Below are positions 19,931-29,735 of a stretch of 64,000 nucleotides of DNA, piece by piece. The position numbers and the translations under genes were made by a program. The stretch is from Beijerinckiaceae bacterium. Its GTDB lineage: Bacteria > Pseudomonadota > Alphaproteobacteria > Rhizobiales > Beijerinckiaceae. Position 1 is the first letter of the stretch; each line of letters starts with the position of its first letter. The notes under the pieces are model-generated. The model was given only the letters and a program-made list of their open reading frames with translations, was not told where the DNA came from and did not search any database. Location: assembly GCA_024304885.1 (NCBI GenBank), contig JALJOM010000003.1, forward strand, positions 1,894,110 through 1,958,109, read 5' to 3'.

Positions 19931-20170
19931 TCAGGCGGCCGTCGTCTTCTCGAGGAACTTGATCGCGTCGCCGACGGTCACGATCGTCTCCGCCGCATCG
20001 TCGGGAATTTCCACGCTGAACTCTTCCTCGAAGGCCATCACCAGCTCGACCGTATCGAGGGAGTCGGCGCCGAGGTCCTCGATGAAATTGGCATTGTTGA
20101 CGACTTTGTCGGCATCTACGCCGAGATGCTCGATCACGATCTTCTTCACGCGCTCGGCGACATCGCTCAT
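19931..20170 (-). CDS. acpP: Acyl carrier protein
   Basis: This is the small acidic carrier of growing acyl chains. The 79-residue protein starts [17 protein letters not shown] and carries the phosphopantetheine serine in [21 protein letters not shown] at 20170 is chosen: a longer reading from 20245 adds 25 residues not seen in the family, and CGAGGAACGAACG supplies a purine-rich upstream region. Length and charge are normal. It lies between fabG and fabF. Confidence 0.97.
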   Translation of the reverse strand: MSDVAERVKKIVIEHLGVDADKVVNNANFIEDLGADSLDTVELVMAFEEEFSVEIPDDAAETIVTVGDAIKFLEKTTAA

Positions 20171-20448
20171 GGTCGTTCGTTCCTCGTCCTTTGTATCGCT
20201 TCCTGCCGACATGGTTACCTGTCGAGTTACCTGCCGACCGGGCAAGCATCGCTACGCGGGGCTAGCTGCCGGCCGACGCGCACGGATCGTCTCGTCACCC
20301 GATCCCGAGCGCGGTTGCGCGCGAGCCTCGCACGCTGCCCTCGTCGCCGCTGAGAATGCTTCCCTGACTGCTTGCAGGCGGTTGGTAACACACTTCAATG
20401 CGGTTGGCGAGAGCTTGCGCCGGACTCGGAGCCCGGCTACGAAGCTAT

Positions 20449-21186
20449 TCAAATCATTGCCATTCCTCCGTTCACATGGAGGGTCTGTCCGGTCACGTAG
20501 GCGGCGCCAGGACCGGCCAGGAAGACGACCGCCGCGGCGACCTCGGCCCCGGTCCCGAGCCGGCCCATCGGGACCCTCGCGAGGATCGCGGCCTTCTGCT
20601 TGTCGTCGAGCACGTCGGTCATCGGGCTCTCGATGAAGCCCGGTGCGACGCAATTGACGGTGACGTTGCGGCTCGCGACCTCGGCGGCAAGGCTCTTGTA
20701 CATGCCGATCATCCCGGCCTTCGACGCCGCGTAGTTGCCTTGGCCGGGATTTCCGGTCACGCCGACGACGGAGCTGATGCCGATGATCCGGCCGGACCGC
20801 TTCTTCAGCATACCTTTCAAGCAGGCACGAGAGAGCCGAAAGGCCGCGGTGAGGTTGACGGAGAGGACCGTGTCCCACTCCTCGTCCTTCATCCGCATGA
20901 AGAGATTGTCCTTCGTGACCCCCGCATTGTTGACGAGGATGTCGATGCCGCCCATCGCGGCCTCCGCGGCCGGGACGAGCGCCTCGACGGCTTCCTTGTG
21001 CGAAAGATCGCACGGAAGCACATGGACGTTCGTGGCGAGCTCGGCGGCGAGAGCTTCGAGGGTGTCCTGCCGCGTGCCCGAGAGCGAGACCACAGCACCG
21101 CTCGCGTGCAAGGCCAGTGCGATGGCTCGGCCGAGGCCGCCGCTCGCGCCCGTGACGAGCGCGGTCTTGCCGGAAAGTGCGAGCAT
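20449..21186 (-). CDS. fabG: 3-oxoacyl-ACP reductase
   Basis: This NADPH-dependent reductase carries out the first reduction in the fatty-acid elongation cycle. The 245-residue short-chain dehydrogenase starts MLALSGKTALVTGASGGLGR (Rossmann glycine motif) and has the NNAG motif (VNNAGVTKDN). The catalytic Ser-Tyr-Lys lies in ISSVVG and NYAASKAG, followed by NCVAPGFIESPMTD. Length is typical. It lies about 100 bases after fabD and 278 bases before acpP; I see no gene or clear terminator in that 278-base gap. Confidence 0.97.
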   Translation of the reverse strand: MLALSGKTALVTGASGGLGRAIALALHASGAVVSLSGTRQDTLEALAAELATNVHVLPCDLSHKEAVEALVPAAEAAMGGIDILVNNAGVTKDNLFMRMKDEEWDTVLSVNLTAAFRLSRACLKGMLKKRSGRIIGISSVVGVTGNPGQGNYAASKAGMIGMYKSLAAEVASRNVTVNCVAPGFIESPMTDVLDDKQKAAILARVPMGRLGTGAEVAAAVVFLAGPGAAYVTGQTLHVNGGMAMI

Positions 21187-21287
21187 CGAGGCTTACTCCG
21201 GATCGATATGGTCGCAGCAACCGCGACCGGCGCCTGGGCCGAGCCTCGCGGGCACGGCCTGCGGCGCGCCTGCCGCGGCACTGCGCG

Positions 21288-22247
21288 CTATGCCTGCGCG
21301 AGGCCCTTGTAGACGTCTATGTCGGCGGGAGTTCCGACCGGCAGGCCGGTCGCGAGCTCGGCGATCCGCTTGACGAGGCCCGAGAGAACCTTGCCGGCCC
21401 CGCATTCGACGAAAAGCGAGATGCCTCCGGACGCCATGAAGGCCATGCTTTCGCGCCACCTGACCGCGCTCGTGACCTGGCGCACGAGGAGCGTGCGGAT
21501 CTCCTCCGGGTCGGTGACCGGGGCCGCGACCACGTTGGCGACGAGCGGCACGCAGGGCCGCGCGATCGGCACGCCGGCCAGCGCCTGCGCCATCGCCTCC
21601 GCGGCCGGCTGCATCAGCGCGCAATGGAAGGGCGCCGACACCGGCAGGAGAATCGACCTTTTCGCGCCGCGCGCCTTGGCGATCTCGATCGCGCGGTGGA
21701 CCGCCCCGCTCGACCCCGACACGACGACCTGGCCGCCGCCGTTGTCGTTCGCGACCTCACAGATCTCGCCCGCGCCGGACTCGCGCGTCGCCTCCTCGGC
21801 GATGGCCGCGGCAGCCTCGCACTCGATGCCGAGCAGGGCCGCCATGGCGCCCTCGCCGACCGGGACCGCCTCCTGCATGGCCGCGCCGCGAATGCGCAAG
21901 AGACCCGCGGTGACTGCGACCGGCAGCGAGCCCGCCGCGGCCAGGGCCGAATATTCTCCGAGCGAATGACCGGCGACGAAGGCGGCGTCCCGTCCGATGT
22001 CGAGCCCGGCCTCGGCCTCGAGCACGCGTACCACCGCGAGGCTCACGGCCATCAGGGCCGGCTGCGCGTTCGCGGTCAAGGTCAGCTCGTCCTGCGGCCC
22101 TTCGAACATCAATGCGGAGAGATTTTGCTGCAGGGCGGCATCCACCTCGGCGAAAACTTCTCTCGCTTGCGGAAACGCCTCGGCGAGCGCCTTGCCCATG
22201 CCGACGGCCTGGGATCCCTGCCCCGGAAAGATGAAAGCCCTGGTCAT
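21288..22247 (-). CDS. fabD: Malonyl-CoA:ACP transacylase
   Basis: This enzyme loads malonyl groups onto ACP for fatty-acid synthesis. The 319-residue protein starts MTRAFIFPGQGSQAVGMGKA and has the nucleophile motif GHSLGEYSALAAAGSLPV and the partner His in VSAPFHCALM. ATG at 22247 is used because the open frame beyond it is Arg-rich and unlike the family. It is the first gene of the minus-strand fab cluster and is divergent from the outer-membrane protein gene; the shared 281-base interval must hold both promoters, but I could not pick them out. Confidence 0.96.
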   Translation of the reverse strand: MTRAFIFPGQGSQAVGMGKALAEAFPQAREVFAEVDAALQQNLSALMFEGPQDELTLTANAQPALMAVSLAVVRVLEAEAGLDIGRDAAFVAGHSLGEYSALAAAGSLPVAVTAGLLRIRGAAMQEAVPVGEGAMAALLGIECEAAAAIAEEATRESGAGEICEVANDNGGGQVVVSGSSGAVHRAIEIAKARGAKRSILLPVSAPFHCALMQPAAEAMAQALAGVPIARPCVPLVANVVAAPVTDPEEIRTLLVRQVTSAVRWRESMAFMASGGISLFVECGAGKVLSGLVKRIAELATGLPVGTPADIDVYKGLAQA

Positions 22248-22528
22248 TCCGTCCCGCTTCGTTGTTTCCGTGCGAGTGGCATCGCCGGACCCGCATGTCA
22301 AGCCGCCCGCCGATCGGTTGCCGCGCGTTCCCGAGCCCGGGCGACGGCGCTGTGCCCGTAGAATCTGCAACAAAATTGCAACAACGCCGGAAATAGTGGC
22401 CCGGAATCGTCCGGAATGCCGCGTTTTCGGCCGTAGCGGCTTGTCGTGCCCGACCCTGGTGGTAAGACCATAAGTACAAATCGCAACCACGTTCGAAATG
22501 CTATCGCCAGATAGTGGGGAGGGGTTCC

Positions 22529-23311
22529 ATGAAACATACGTTCTCGAGGCACCTGATCGGTTCGCTCGCCGGGATCTGCCTTACGGCCGGAACGGTCGCC
22601 ATGGCGGCGGATATGCCCGTCGCCCCACCGCCGCCGCCGCCGGCTTTCAGCTGGACCGGCCCCTATGTGGGCTTGCATGTCGGCGGCGCGGTCGCCGGCA
22701 CCACGTCGGTGAACAACGGCATCCTGAACGATGACGCCTTCACGCCGTTCCAGGCATCGTTCAACCGCACCGGCGTGTTCGGGGGCTTGCACCTCGGCTA
22801 CAATCAGCAGTTCAACTGGCTCGTCCTCGGCCTGCAGGGTGAGTACAACTTCGCCGGCATCACCGGCCAGACGCAGATCTTTCCGGACTCCGTCTTGTCT
22901 CCCGTGTTCATCCGCTCGGGCCTGCGCCAGTTCGGATCGGTCGACGGCCGCGTCGGCATCGCATTCAACCGCTTGCTGCTCTACGCAATCGGTGGCTTCG
23001 CCTACGCCGATCAACGCCACTCGATCGTCACCGATGGGTTCGGAACGACGCGCGACTACGGCGACAACGAATACGGCTGGGACGTCGGCGGCGGTGCCGA
23101 ATATGCGCTCACCAACAACTGGACGGCTCGTGTCGAGTATCGTTACTACAACTGGGGCAGCAAAGGCTTCACCGACTCGCTCATCAACTCCGGCGCCCCG
23201 ATCGTGCGGTTCCATTCCACGACCGAGACCATGCACACGATCCGCGCCGGCCTGACCTACAAGTTCGGCTGGCCGCCGGCTCCCCCGGCCCCTGTGGTCG
23301 CGAAGTACTGA
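22529..23311 (+). CDS. Outer-membrane beta-barrel protein, Omp25/31-like
   Basis: This is a predicted outer-membrane barrel of the small porin-like family common in Hyphomicrobiales. The 260-residue protein has a signal peptide (residues 1-25, cleavage after AMA), a proline run (VAPPPPPPAFSW), then WTGPYVGLHVGGAVAG and amphipathic strands. It ends YKFGWPPAPPAPVVAKY. The family usually ends in an aromatic residue, and here the last residue is Tyr. GGGGAGGGG (22516-22524) is a strong ribosome binding site for the ATG at 22529. It is probably an abundant surface protein; its specific role is unknown. Confidence 0.9.
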   Translation: MKHTFSRHLIGSLAGICLTAGTVAMAADMPVAPPPPPPAFSWTGPYVGLHVGGAVAGTTSVNNGILNDDAFTPFQASFNRTGVFGGLHLGYNQQFNWLVLGLQGEYNFAGITGQTQIFPDSVLSPVFIRSGLRQFGSVDGRVGIAFNRLLLYAIGGFAYADQRHSIVTDGFGTTRDYGDNEYGWDVGGGAEYALTNNWTARVEYRYYNWGSKGFTDSLINSGAPIVRFHSTTETMHTIRAGLTYKFGWPPAPPAPVVAKY

Positions 23312-23501
23312 GTTCGTCGCAACAACGATCGTCCCTTCGATCGACCTTGCCGCTCGAGCGTGGTCCGTCCCTTCCGGGGCAGGCCGCGCTCGAATGCCGT
23401 TTCGAGCCACGCGCCCGGCGGCGAATCGACTTGCGGCGCGACGGCCTTCGACCGAACAATGCCGGCAGCGAATCGAATGCCGTGGCGAGGCCCTGCGCCC
23501 G

Positions 23502-23918
23502 ATGCCGTCCATTCCCGGAAAGGCCTGCGGATCCTGCAGCTTCTGCTGCAAGGTCCTCGAGATCGCCGAGCTCGCCAAGAGCGCCGGAGCCCGGTGCGTC
23601 CATTGCGCGAGCGCCGGAGGCTGCGCCATCTACCCGACGCGGCCGGAGATTTGCCGTGTGTACGAGTGCCTGTGGAAGCGGGACCGGGGCATGAGCGCGC
23701 GGCTGCGGCCCGACCGCGTCGGCACCCTCCTCATGGAAGACCCCGAGACGCACCGATATCAAGCGGTCAGCGATCCCGCGCGGCCCCTGGCCTGGCGGCA
23801 CCCGCTCGTGTTCACGCATCTCGTCGCCATGGCGAGAGCGGGCCGGACCGTCGTCGCCAAGGCCGGGCTGAGGTGCTGGCGCATTCATGCGACCGGCGAA
23901 TGGGGCCCGTCCATCTGA
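23502..23918 (+). CDS. YkgJ-family cysteine-cluster protein
   Basis: This is a zinc- or iron-binding protein of unknown function. From the ATG at 23502 it is 138 residues. Seven of its cysteines form the family signature: CGSCSFCCK at the start, CVHCASAGGC in the middle, and the following Cys residues in ICRVYECLWKRD. The N-terminal extension possible from 23394 is Arg-rich and not expected in the family. The C-terminal half has no motif I recognise. It converges with the PHA-type gene, with eight bases between their stops. Confidence 0.85.
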   Translation: MPSIPGKACGSCSFCCKVLEIAELAKSAGARCVHCASAGGCAIYPTRPEICRVYECLWKRDRGMSARLRPDRVGTLLMEDPETHRYQAVSDPARPLAWRHPLVFTHLVAMARAGRTVVAKAGLRCWRIHATGEWGPSI

Positions 23919-23926
23919 GCGCCGCG

Positions 23927-24256
23927 TCAGGCCTTCGGCGGCTTGTGCTCGATCCTCAACGAGTCGCTCGCGCTCGTCGTCAAGACCCCTTTGATCCGGT
24001 TTCCCAAGGCGGCGAGAATCCAGGGAAGCCGCACCTCGATACGCACCGATTCCGCATGGACCTGAAGCTCGGCACCGATCGTCTGGCCGAGGGCGACGAC
24101 CTCGATATCGGCCCGGTCGCCGGTCCAGGTCACGCGCGAGGCGGCGAGCTTGTCGATATAGGTCTTGCGCAGCGTGTCCATCCCCTCGGCGATCCGGCGC
24201 TGCGCTTCGGCTGCGGTCAGGTTGTGCGGAACGGTGATCACGATCGACTTCGTCAT
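23927..24256 (-). CDS. Polyhydroxyalkanoic-acid-system family protein
   Basis: A 109-residue cytoplasmic protein starting MTKSIVITVPHNLTAAEAQR, followed by an amphipathic helix (RRIAEGMDTLRKTY) and alternating strands (VTWTGDRADIEVVALGQTIG, RIEVRLPWILAALG). This matches the short PHA_gran_rgn type family found near polyhydroxyalkanoate genes. No PHA synthase or phasin lies in this window, so a granule role rests only on family resemblance. It is divergent from pyrH. Confidence 0.65.
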   Translation of the reverse strand: MTKSIVITVPHNLTAAEAQRRIAEGMDTLRKTYIDKLAASRVTWTGDRADIEVVALGQTIGAELQVHAESVRIEVRLPWILAALGNRIKGVLTTSASDSLRIEHKPPKA

Positions 24257-24519
24257 GGCATTCCTCGGGACGCGGACGCTTCGCTCGACTTCCCAATATG
24301 GCGCCTTTCCGTTCCGGGGACGAGAGGCGCGGCATTCACCGCGATATCCGACGCCCGAATCATCTGCAAAAGGCTCGGGCTCGGCCGGAGCGATGCCGAG
24401 CCGGATCCGGCGCTGGTCGTCTCGGCACGCCCCCTGGCTTCGTACCCGCGGCCCATTGCCGCGCGAAGGCCGGGCCTGCTACACGTGCGCCACGACAGGC
24501 GGGGGACACCGAGGCACCG

Positions 24520-25254
24520 ATGAGCGATTCCCGACCGCATGCGCTTCGTTCCTGGCGCCGTGTCCTCGTCAAGCTGTCCGGCGAGGCCTTGATGGGCGAG
24601 CGCGGCCATGGGCTCGATCCGCCGACCCTGATGCGGATCGCGGCCGATCTCGCCATTGTCGCCTCGCGCGGGGTCGAGCTCGCGGTGGTGGTCGGAGGCG
24701 GCAACTTCTTCCGTGGCATCGAGGGTGCCGGCACGGGAATCGAGCGGGCGCGCGCGGATTCGATCGGCATGCTCGCGACCGTCATGAACGCGCTCGCCCT
24801 CGAGCATGCGATCGAGGCGCAGGGACGCGCGGCGCGGACGCTCTCGGCCGTGCCGATGCCGTCGCTCTGCGAATCCTATTCCCGGCAGGCGGCCTTGCAT
24901 CATCTCGCCAAGGGCCGGATCGCGGTCCTCGGCGGCGGCACCGGCAACCCGTTCTTCACGACGGACACCGGCGCCGCCTTGCGCGCCTCCGAGCTCGGCT
25001 GCGACCTCGTCATGAAGGCGACCAAGGTCGACGGGGTCTATTCGGCGGACCCGCACCGGGATCCGGCGGCGACACGTTACGACGAGCTGACCCATGACGA
25101 GGCGATCGCCAAGAATCTCGCCGTGATGGACACGGCCGCATTCGCGCTTGCGCGCGAGAACCGGATTCCCATAATCGTGTTCTCCATCCAGGAGCCCGGC
25201 GCGATCTGTGCCGCGCTCGACGGCAAGGGTCGAGCGAGCCTCGTGCTGCCGTGA
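24520..25254 (+). CDS. pyrH: UMP kinase
   Basis: This hexameric cytoplasmic kinase converts UMP to UDP. The 244-residue product starts MSDSRPHALRSWRRVLVKLS and has the amino-acid-kinase motifs VLVKLSGEALMG, VVVGGGNFFRG, GTGNPFFTTDTGAALRA and KATKVDGVYSADPH. ATG at 24520 is preferred to upstream in-frame starts, which add non-family residues; GAGGCACC precedes it. Downstream, 105 bases away, is frr; the pyrH-frr-uppS-cdsA-dxr-rseP-bamA order is the conserved proteobacterial block. Confidence 0.96.
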   Translation: MSDSRPHALRSWRRVLVKLSGEALMGERGHGLDPPTLMRIAADLAIVASRGVELAVVVGGGNFFRGIEGAGTGIERARADSIGMLATVMNALALEHAIEAQGRAARTLSAVPMPSLCESYSRQAALHHLAKGRIAVLGGGTGNPFFTTDTGAALRASELGCDLVMKATKVDGVYSADPHRDPAATRYDELTHDEAIAKNLAVMDTAAFALARENRIPIIVFSIQEPGAICAALDGKGRASLVLP

Positions 25255-25359
25255 GGCCGGCCGGCACCGTCGGATCGCGCGCCTTCGTGCCGGACCCGGA
25301 CCGCCGCCGGCGAGACCCGGGACACGTCGAGCCGACGGCAGGAACATCATAGGTCAGCC

Positions 25360-25920
25360 ATGAGCGCACAATTCGATCTCGCCGACCTCGAGCGGCGCAT
25401 GCAAGGCGCCGTCGCGACCTTGAAGCACGAGCTCGGGGGCCTGCGGACCGGTCGAGCCTCCGCGAGCCTCGTCGAGCCCGTGCATGTCGAGGCCTATGGC
25501 CAGTCGATGCCGCTGAACCAAGTCGCGACCATCAGCGTCCCCGAGCCGCGCATGCTCGCGGTCCAGGTCTGGGACAAGAGCATGGTCAATGCCGTCGACA
25601 AGGCGATCCGCGACGCCAACCTCGGGCTTTCGCCGACGGTCGAGGGCCAGACCCTGCGAATCCGCATTCCGGAGCTGAACGAGCAGCGTCGCAAGGAGAT
25701 GGCGAAGGTCGCCCATAAATATGCGGAGGAGGCGAGGGTTGCGGTTCGCCACGTGCGCCGCGACGGGCTCGACGTCTTGAAGAAGCTCCTCAAGGACAAG
25801 TCGATCAGCGAGGACGACGAGAAGCGGCACGAGGGCGAGGTCCAGAAGGTCACGGACCGCTTCGTCAGCGAGGTCGACCAGGCGCTCGCCCAGAAGGAAA
25901 AGGAAATCATGCAGGTTTGA
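25360..25920 (+). CDS. frr: Ribosome recycling factor
   Basis: This factor splits post-termination ribosomes together with EF-G. The 186-residue protein has the tRNA-like long-helix composition of the family, with [18 protein letters not shown] sequence ([20 protein letters not shown]) near residue 24 and [20 protein letters not shown] at about residue 100. Length is typical (185-186 aa). It follows pyrH; the next gene, uppS, is 560 bases away, an unusually large gap for this block, filled with repeats. Confidence 0.97.
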   Translation: MSAQFDLADLERRMQGAVATLKHELGGLRTGRASASLVEPVHVEAYGQSMPLNQVATISVPEPRMLAVQVWDKSMVNAVDKAIRDANLGLSPTVEGQTLRIRIPELNEQRRKEMAKVAHKYAEEARVAVRHVRRDGLDVLKKLLKDKSISEDDEKRHEGEVQKVTDRFVSEVDQALAQKEKEIMQV

Positions 25921-25986
25921 GCGCGAGCGCGGCAGCTCCTCGTGTGGTGCGCAAGCCGCGACCGGCATCCCCGTCCGGGTCGCCCC

Positions 25987-26127
25987 GGAGCATTTTCCAG
26001 CGAAGCGGATCGCTGCAGGGGTTCGCATATCGATCTCGATGCTTCGATAGATCGAAATCGATGCGAAAATGCGACGAGACGAGAATGAAGAGCCGGTTTC
26101 CGATTCCGTCGGATCGGAAACCGCTCC
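25987..26127 (-). repeat. Dispersed repeat A (long variant, reverse)
   Basis: A type A unit in reverse: GGAGCATTTTCCAGCGAAGC at its left, GAAGAGCCGGTTTCCGATTC and GGATCGGAAACCGCTCC at its right. Like the copy at 1630 it contains an inner palindromic insertion, ATATCGATCTCGATGCTTCG followed by ATAGATCGAAATCGATGCGA, absent from the short copies. Confidence 0.75.
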
Positions 26128-26479
26128 GGGATCCGGGCCCAGAGCCGCGAACAGGACCGCGCGATCGGCGCGGCGCTTCGATTTCGCCGCTCGAGCAAAA
26201 AGTCGTGCAACTTTTTGCCGATATGCTCTAGACCATGGGCTGCGAGATCGGACGCCGGTTCCACGACTCATTCTGCCTTCGAGCATCCCCGGCAGCGTCC
26301 GTCGTCGGGAATGCGCCTAAATCGCGTGCTCGGATCGACCGTCGTCCCGCGGCTTCCCGGCTTCGACGCCGGCCTGACCCGCTCGGGAGCCGAGACCTGA
26401 ACTTTAGAAGCGCGGGCTCGAGACCTTTCGGCGCGGGCTCGTCGCGAGCCGTTGCCTCGAACCAGGGCGAAGACACGAG
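26128..26479. other. Intergenic region between repeat A and uppS
   Basis: 352 bases without a gene. The only structure is the long AT-rich hairpin at 26195-26218. No promoter for uppS could be identified with confidence. Confidence 0.4.
26195..26218. repeat. Perfect AT-rich hairpin
   Basis: GCAAAAAGT (26195-26203) and ACTTTTTGC (26210-26218) form a perfect 9-bp stem with the 6-base loop CGTGCA. It could work as a terminator in either direction because each arm carries a run of five A or T, or it could be part of another dispersed palindrome. It lies between frr and uppS and may split the transcription unit. Confidence 0.5.
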
Positions 26480-27295
26480 ATGCGGCAGGGTTTCGAAGAC
26501 CAGGACATGACGATCGCGGGGACCGTTTCCGATGTGGCCGTCGTCGAGGCGAGGGTCGACCGCCGTCCCGGCCCGATCCATGTCGGCCTCATCATGGACG
26601 GCAACGGCCGCTGGGCGGCGCAGCGCGGCCTACCGCGAATCGAAGGCCACCGGCGGGGCGTCGAGTCCTTGCGCGCGACGGTTCGCGCCGCGATCGAGTT
26701 CGGGCTCGAGTACCTGACCGTCTACAGCTTCTCGATCGAGAACTGGCACCGCCCCGTCGAGGAGGTCACAGATCTCATGGGCCTTTTGAAGTGGTTCGTC
26801 CGTCACGACCTCGGCGAGCTGCACAAGGCCAACGTGAGGATCAGGGTGATCGGCGCCAGGGACAATCTCCAGCCCGAGATCCGGGCCTTGCTCGAGGAAG
26901 CCGAGAGCGTCACGAGAGCCAATACGAAGCTGACCTTGATCGTCGCCTTCAACTACGGCGGACGGCAGGAAATCGCCGCGGCTGCCCGCGCCCTCGCGAC
27001 CGATGCCGCGGCGGGCCGGATCGACGCCCGCGACATCGACGAGGCCATGCTCGCGCGGCGCCTCGATACCGCGGGAATTCCCGATCCGGATCTGATCATC
27101 CGGACCTCGGGCGAGCAGAGGCTGTCCAACTTCCTGCTCTGGCAGGCGGCCTATTCCGAGTTCGTGTTCCTGCCGATGCTCTGGCCGGATTTCGATCGCC
27201 AGGCTTTCGCCGCGGCCTTGCGGGAATTCTCGGTGCGCGAGCGTCGCTTCGGGCGGGTTCCGGCGCAGCTCGACGCCTGCGGGGCACATTCATGA
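26480..27295 (+). CDS. uppS: Isoprenyl transferase (undecaprenyl diphosphate synthase)
   Basis: This enzyme builds the C55 lipid carrier for peptidoglycan and other envelope polymers. The 271-residue protein has the substrate motif [20 protein letters not shown], with the catalytic Asp. The family segments [15 protein letters not shown] and [19 protein letters not shown] are also present. It is slightly longer at the N terminus than E. coli UppS; the in-frame ATG at 26507 is an alternative start. Its stop overlaps the cdsA start by ATGA (27292-27295). Confidence 0.96.
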   Translation: MRQGFEDQDMTIAGTVSDVAVVEARVDRRPGPIHVGLIMDGNGRWAAQRGLPRIEGHRRGVESLRATVRAAIEFGLEYLTVYSFSIENWHRPVEEVTDLMGLLKWFVRHDLGELHKANVRIRVIGARDNLQPEIRALLEEAESVTRANTKLTLIVAFNYGGRQEIAAAARALATDAAAGRIDARDIDEAMLARRLDTAGIPDPDLIIRTSGEQRLSNFLLWQAAYSEFVFLPMLWPDFDRQAFAAALREFSVRERRFGRVPAQLDACGAHS

Positions 27296-28215
27296 CCCAC
27301 CATCGATCGAGGCACCACGCACCGTTCGCGCTGCTGGGCCAACCACCCGCCCGCCGACAGAAGAAAACCACCGTGCCGGATCGACTCCGCACCCACAGGC
27401 TCGCGGACTTGCAGCCGCGCATCCTGTCCTCCCTCGTCCTGATGAGCGCCGCGCTCCTGTCGGTCTGGCTCGGCGGGCCGGCCTTCCTCGTCGTCTGGAT
27501 CCTCGCGGCGTCGGCGGTCGGCTACGAGTGGCAGCATCTGATCGGCGCCGAACGCCAGCGGCTCCGCTTGGTCCTCGCGCTCGTCGCAGTCGCCGTCGCG
27601 GCCACGGTCACGGCGCAGGACGGCATCGTCGCGGCCGTAGCCTTCCTCGCGCTCGCCGGCACGCTCGCCGCCCTGCTCGCCGGAGACGGGCGCAGGCTCT
27701 GGGCCTGCGCCGGAATCGCCTATGCCGGCGCCCTCGTCGTCGCGGTCGTCGCCTTGCACGACTCGCCGGGATACGGCGCGCGCGCCATCGTCTGGCTTTT
27801 CGCCACGGTTTGGGGAACCGACGTCTTCGCCTATTTCGGAGGACGCCTCATCGGCGGTCCGAAGCTCTGGCCCAAGGTCTCGCCGTCGAAGACTTGGTCG
27901 GGCACGCTTTCCGGAGTTGTCGCCGGCGCCGTCTTCGGCGCGGTGATCGGCGCGAGATGGCTCGGCAGTCCGCTCCCCGTCCTTCCGATCTTCTTGCTCG
28001 GTCTCGTCACCGCGATGGTGGCTCAGGCGGGCGACGTCTTCGAATCCTGCATCAAGCGGCACTACGGCGTGAAGGATTCGAGCGTCCTCATTCCCGGGCA
28101 CGGCGGCTTCATGGACAGGCTCGACGGGTTCGTCGCGGCGGCCGCCTTCGCGACATTGGTCGGCATCTGCCGCGACCAGCCCTCGATCGCGGAGGGGCTG
28201 TTCGTCTGGAGCTAG
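27292..28215 (+). CDS. cdsA: Phosphatidate cytidylyltransferase
   Basis: This inner-membrane enzyme makes CDP-diacylglycerol for phospholipid synthesis. The 307-residue protein has about 45 polar N-terminal residues, then 7-8 membrane segments from [20 protein letters not shown] onward. It carries the complete family signature [20 protein letters not shown] (residue about 251) followed by GFMDRLD. The start overlaps uppS by four bases. The TAG stop (28213-28215) is the first triplet of the next repeat. Confidence 0.96.
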   Translation: MTHHRSRHHAPFALLGQPPARRQKKTTVPDRLRTHRLADLQPRILSSLVLMSAALLSVWLGGPAFLVVWILAASAVGYEWQHLIGAERQRLRLVLALVAVAVAATVTAQDGIVAAVAFLALAGTLAALLAGDGRRLWACAGIAYAGALVVAVVALHDSPGYGARAIVWLFATVWGTDVFAYFGGRLIGGPKLWPKVSPSKTWSGTLSGVVAGAVFGAVIGARWLGSPLPVLPIFLLGLVTAMVAQAGDVFESCIKRHYGVKDSSVLIPGHGGFMDRLDGFVAAAAFATLVGICRDQPSIAEGLFVWS

Positions 28216-28313
28216 AGCTTTTTGCAGCGAAGCGGCCTCGGGCGCGCGTCGCGAAAATGCGACCCGACACGGAATTGGAGCCGCTATCCGAGTCTTCTGG
28301 ATCGGAGAGCGCG
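28213..28313 (-). repeat. Dispersed repeat A (reverse)
   Basis: TAGAGCTTTTTGCAGCGAAG at the left end, GCGCGTCGCGAAAATGCGAC in the middle, and CTGGATCGGAGAGCGCG at the right. It is a type A unit in reverse, more diverged at its right hairpin. Its left TAG is the cdsA stop codon. The rest of the 287-base gap before dxr shows nothing else. Confidence 0.7.
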
Positions 28314-28502
28314 ACGCAGGCTCGCGCTGAGCCGACGAATCCGAGCCTCGGCCATGGCGCGGAAAATGCTGGCCTCGCCGGCTGGGCGGGCGAACCGAAG
28401 CGACCGTGCCTCGGAACGCGCTCGAGCGGGGCCGGAGCTCGTCGCGATGTCGCGAGCCGATCACCGGTCGGCTCGACGAGACGCCGGCACTGAGGGGGCG
28501 GC

Positions 28503-29735
28503 ATGGTAAGCGGAACGGGAGCGCAGCACGGGCCGACGGCGCGCGACGGCGCGCGGCGTCTCGTCATCCTCGGCGCCAGCGGATCGGTCGGGACATCGAC
28601 CGCGGAGATCGTCGCGGGTGCCGACGGCGCCTTCGACGTCGTCGCCGTCGCCGGCGGCCGTGACCCTGTGGCCCTGGCGAAGGTCGCGCGCGCGCTCGGG
28701 GCGAGGTTCGCGGCTCTCGCGGATCCCGCTGGCTATGCCGAGCTGAAATCGGCTCTGTCGGGCACTGCGATCGAAGCCGCGGCCGGAGCCGATGCGGTGG
28801 TCGAGGCCGCCCTGCATCCCGCGGACATCGTGATGGGCGCAATCGCGGGGACGGCGGGCGTCGCGCCGACCTTCGCGGCGCTTTCCGCCGGCCGGACGGT
28901 CGCCCTCGCCAACAAGGAATGCCTCGTCTGCGCCGGTCCGGCCTTCATGCGCGAGGCCGCGGCGGCCGGGACACGGCTCCTGCCGGTCGACAGCGAGCAC
29001 AATGCGATCTTCCAGGCGATGGGGGATGCCGACCTGTCCGAGATCGAGGAGATGACATTGACCGCCTCCGGCGGCCCGTTCCGGACCTGGACGCGCGAGG
29101 CGATCGCCAAGGCGACGCCGGAGCAGGCGCTCGCGCATCCGAACTGGTCCATGGGACCCAAGATCACGGTCGATTCCGCCGGGCTCATGAACAAGGGGCT
29201 CGAGGTGATCGAGGCGCATTACCTGTTCGGGATCGAGGCGGCACGCCTCGCGGTCGTGGTCCACGCCCAGTCGGTGGTGCACGGGCTCGTCGCCTTCAAG
29301 GACGGCTCGGTCACGGCCGGGCTCGCCGCCCCCGACATGAAGGTCCCGATCGCCCATTGCCTGTCCTATCCGAAGCGCATCGAGACCGCGGCCCGACGGC
29401 TCGATCTCGCCGCGGTCGGTCAGCTGACCTTCGAGCGGCCCGATCTCGACAAGTTTCCGGCACTGAGGCTCGCCCTCGACGCCTTGCGAACCGGCTGCGG
29501 CCTCCCCACTGTCTTGAATGCCGCGAACGAGGTCGCGGTCGAGGCGTTCCTTTCGAGGCTCGTCTCGTTTCCCGAGATCGCGGGCCTCGTCGAGGCGGCC
29601 TGCAATGCCGCGCTCGCCGACGGAACCGCCCGCGAGCCGGACACCGTCGCGGACGCGCTCGCCCTGGATCGCGCCGTGCGCGAAAGAACGAGGGCCGCCT
29701 TGCCGCGCGCGAAGGTCGCTGCCGCCGTGCATTGA
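28503..29735 (+). CDS. dxr: 1-deoxy-D-xylulose 5-phosphate reductoisomerase
   Basis: This is the committed enzyme of the MEP isoprenoid pathway, converting DXP to MEP with NADPH. The 410-residue protein has the Rossmann motif LVILGASGSVGTSTAEIV (about residue 20), the NKE motif ALANKECLVCAG, the metal site PVDSEHNAIFQ, and GPKITVDSAGLMNKGLEVIE. The N terminus is about 12 residues longer than in E. coli. It lies between cdsA and rseP and probably supplies precursors for the UppS reaction encoded just upstream. Confidence 0.97.
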   Translation: MVSGTGAQHGPTARDGARRLVILGASGSVGTSTAEIVAGADGAFDVVAVAGGRDPVALAKVARALGARFAALADPAGYAELKSALSGTAIEAAAGADAVVEAALHPADIVMGAIAGTAGVAPTFAALSAGRTVALANKECLVCAGPAFMREAAAAGTRLLPVDSEHNAIFQAMGDADLSEIEEMTLTASGGPFRTWTREAIAKATPEQALAHPNWSMGPKITVDSAGLMNKGLEVIEAHYLFGIEAARLAVVVHAQSVVHGLVAFKDGSVTAGLAAPDMKVPIAHCLSYPKRIETAARRLDLAAVGQLTFERPDLDKFPALRLALDALRTGCGLPTVLNAANEVAVEAFLSRLVSFPEIAGLVEAACNAALADGTAREPDTVADALALDRAVRERTRAALPRAKVAAAVH

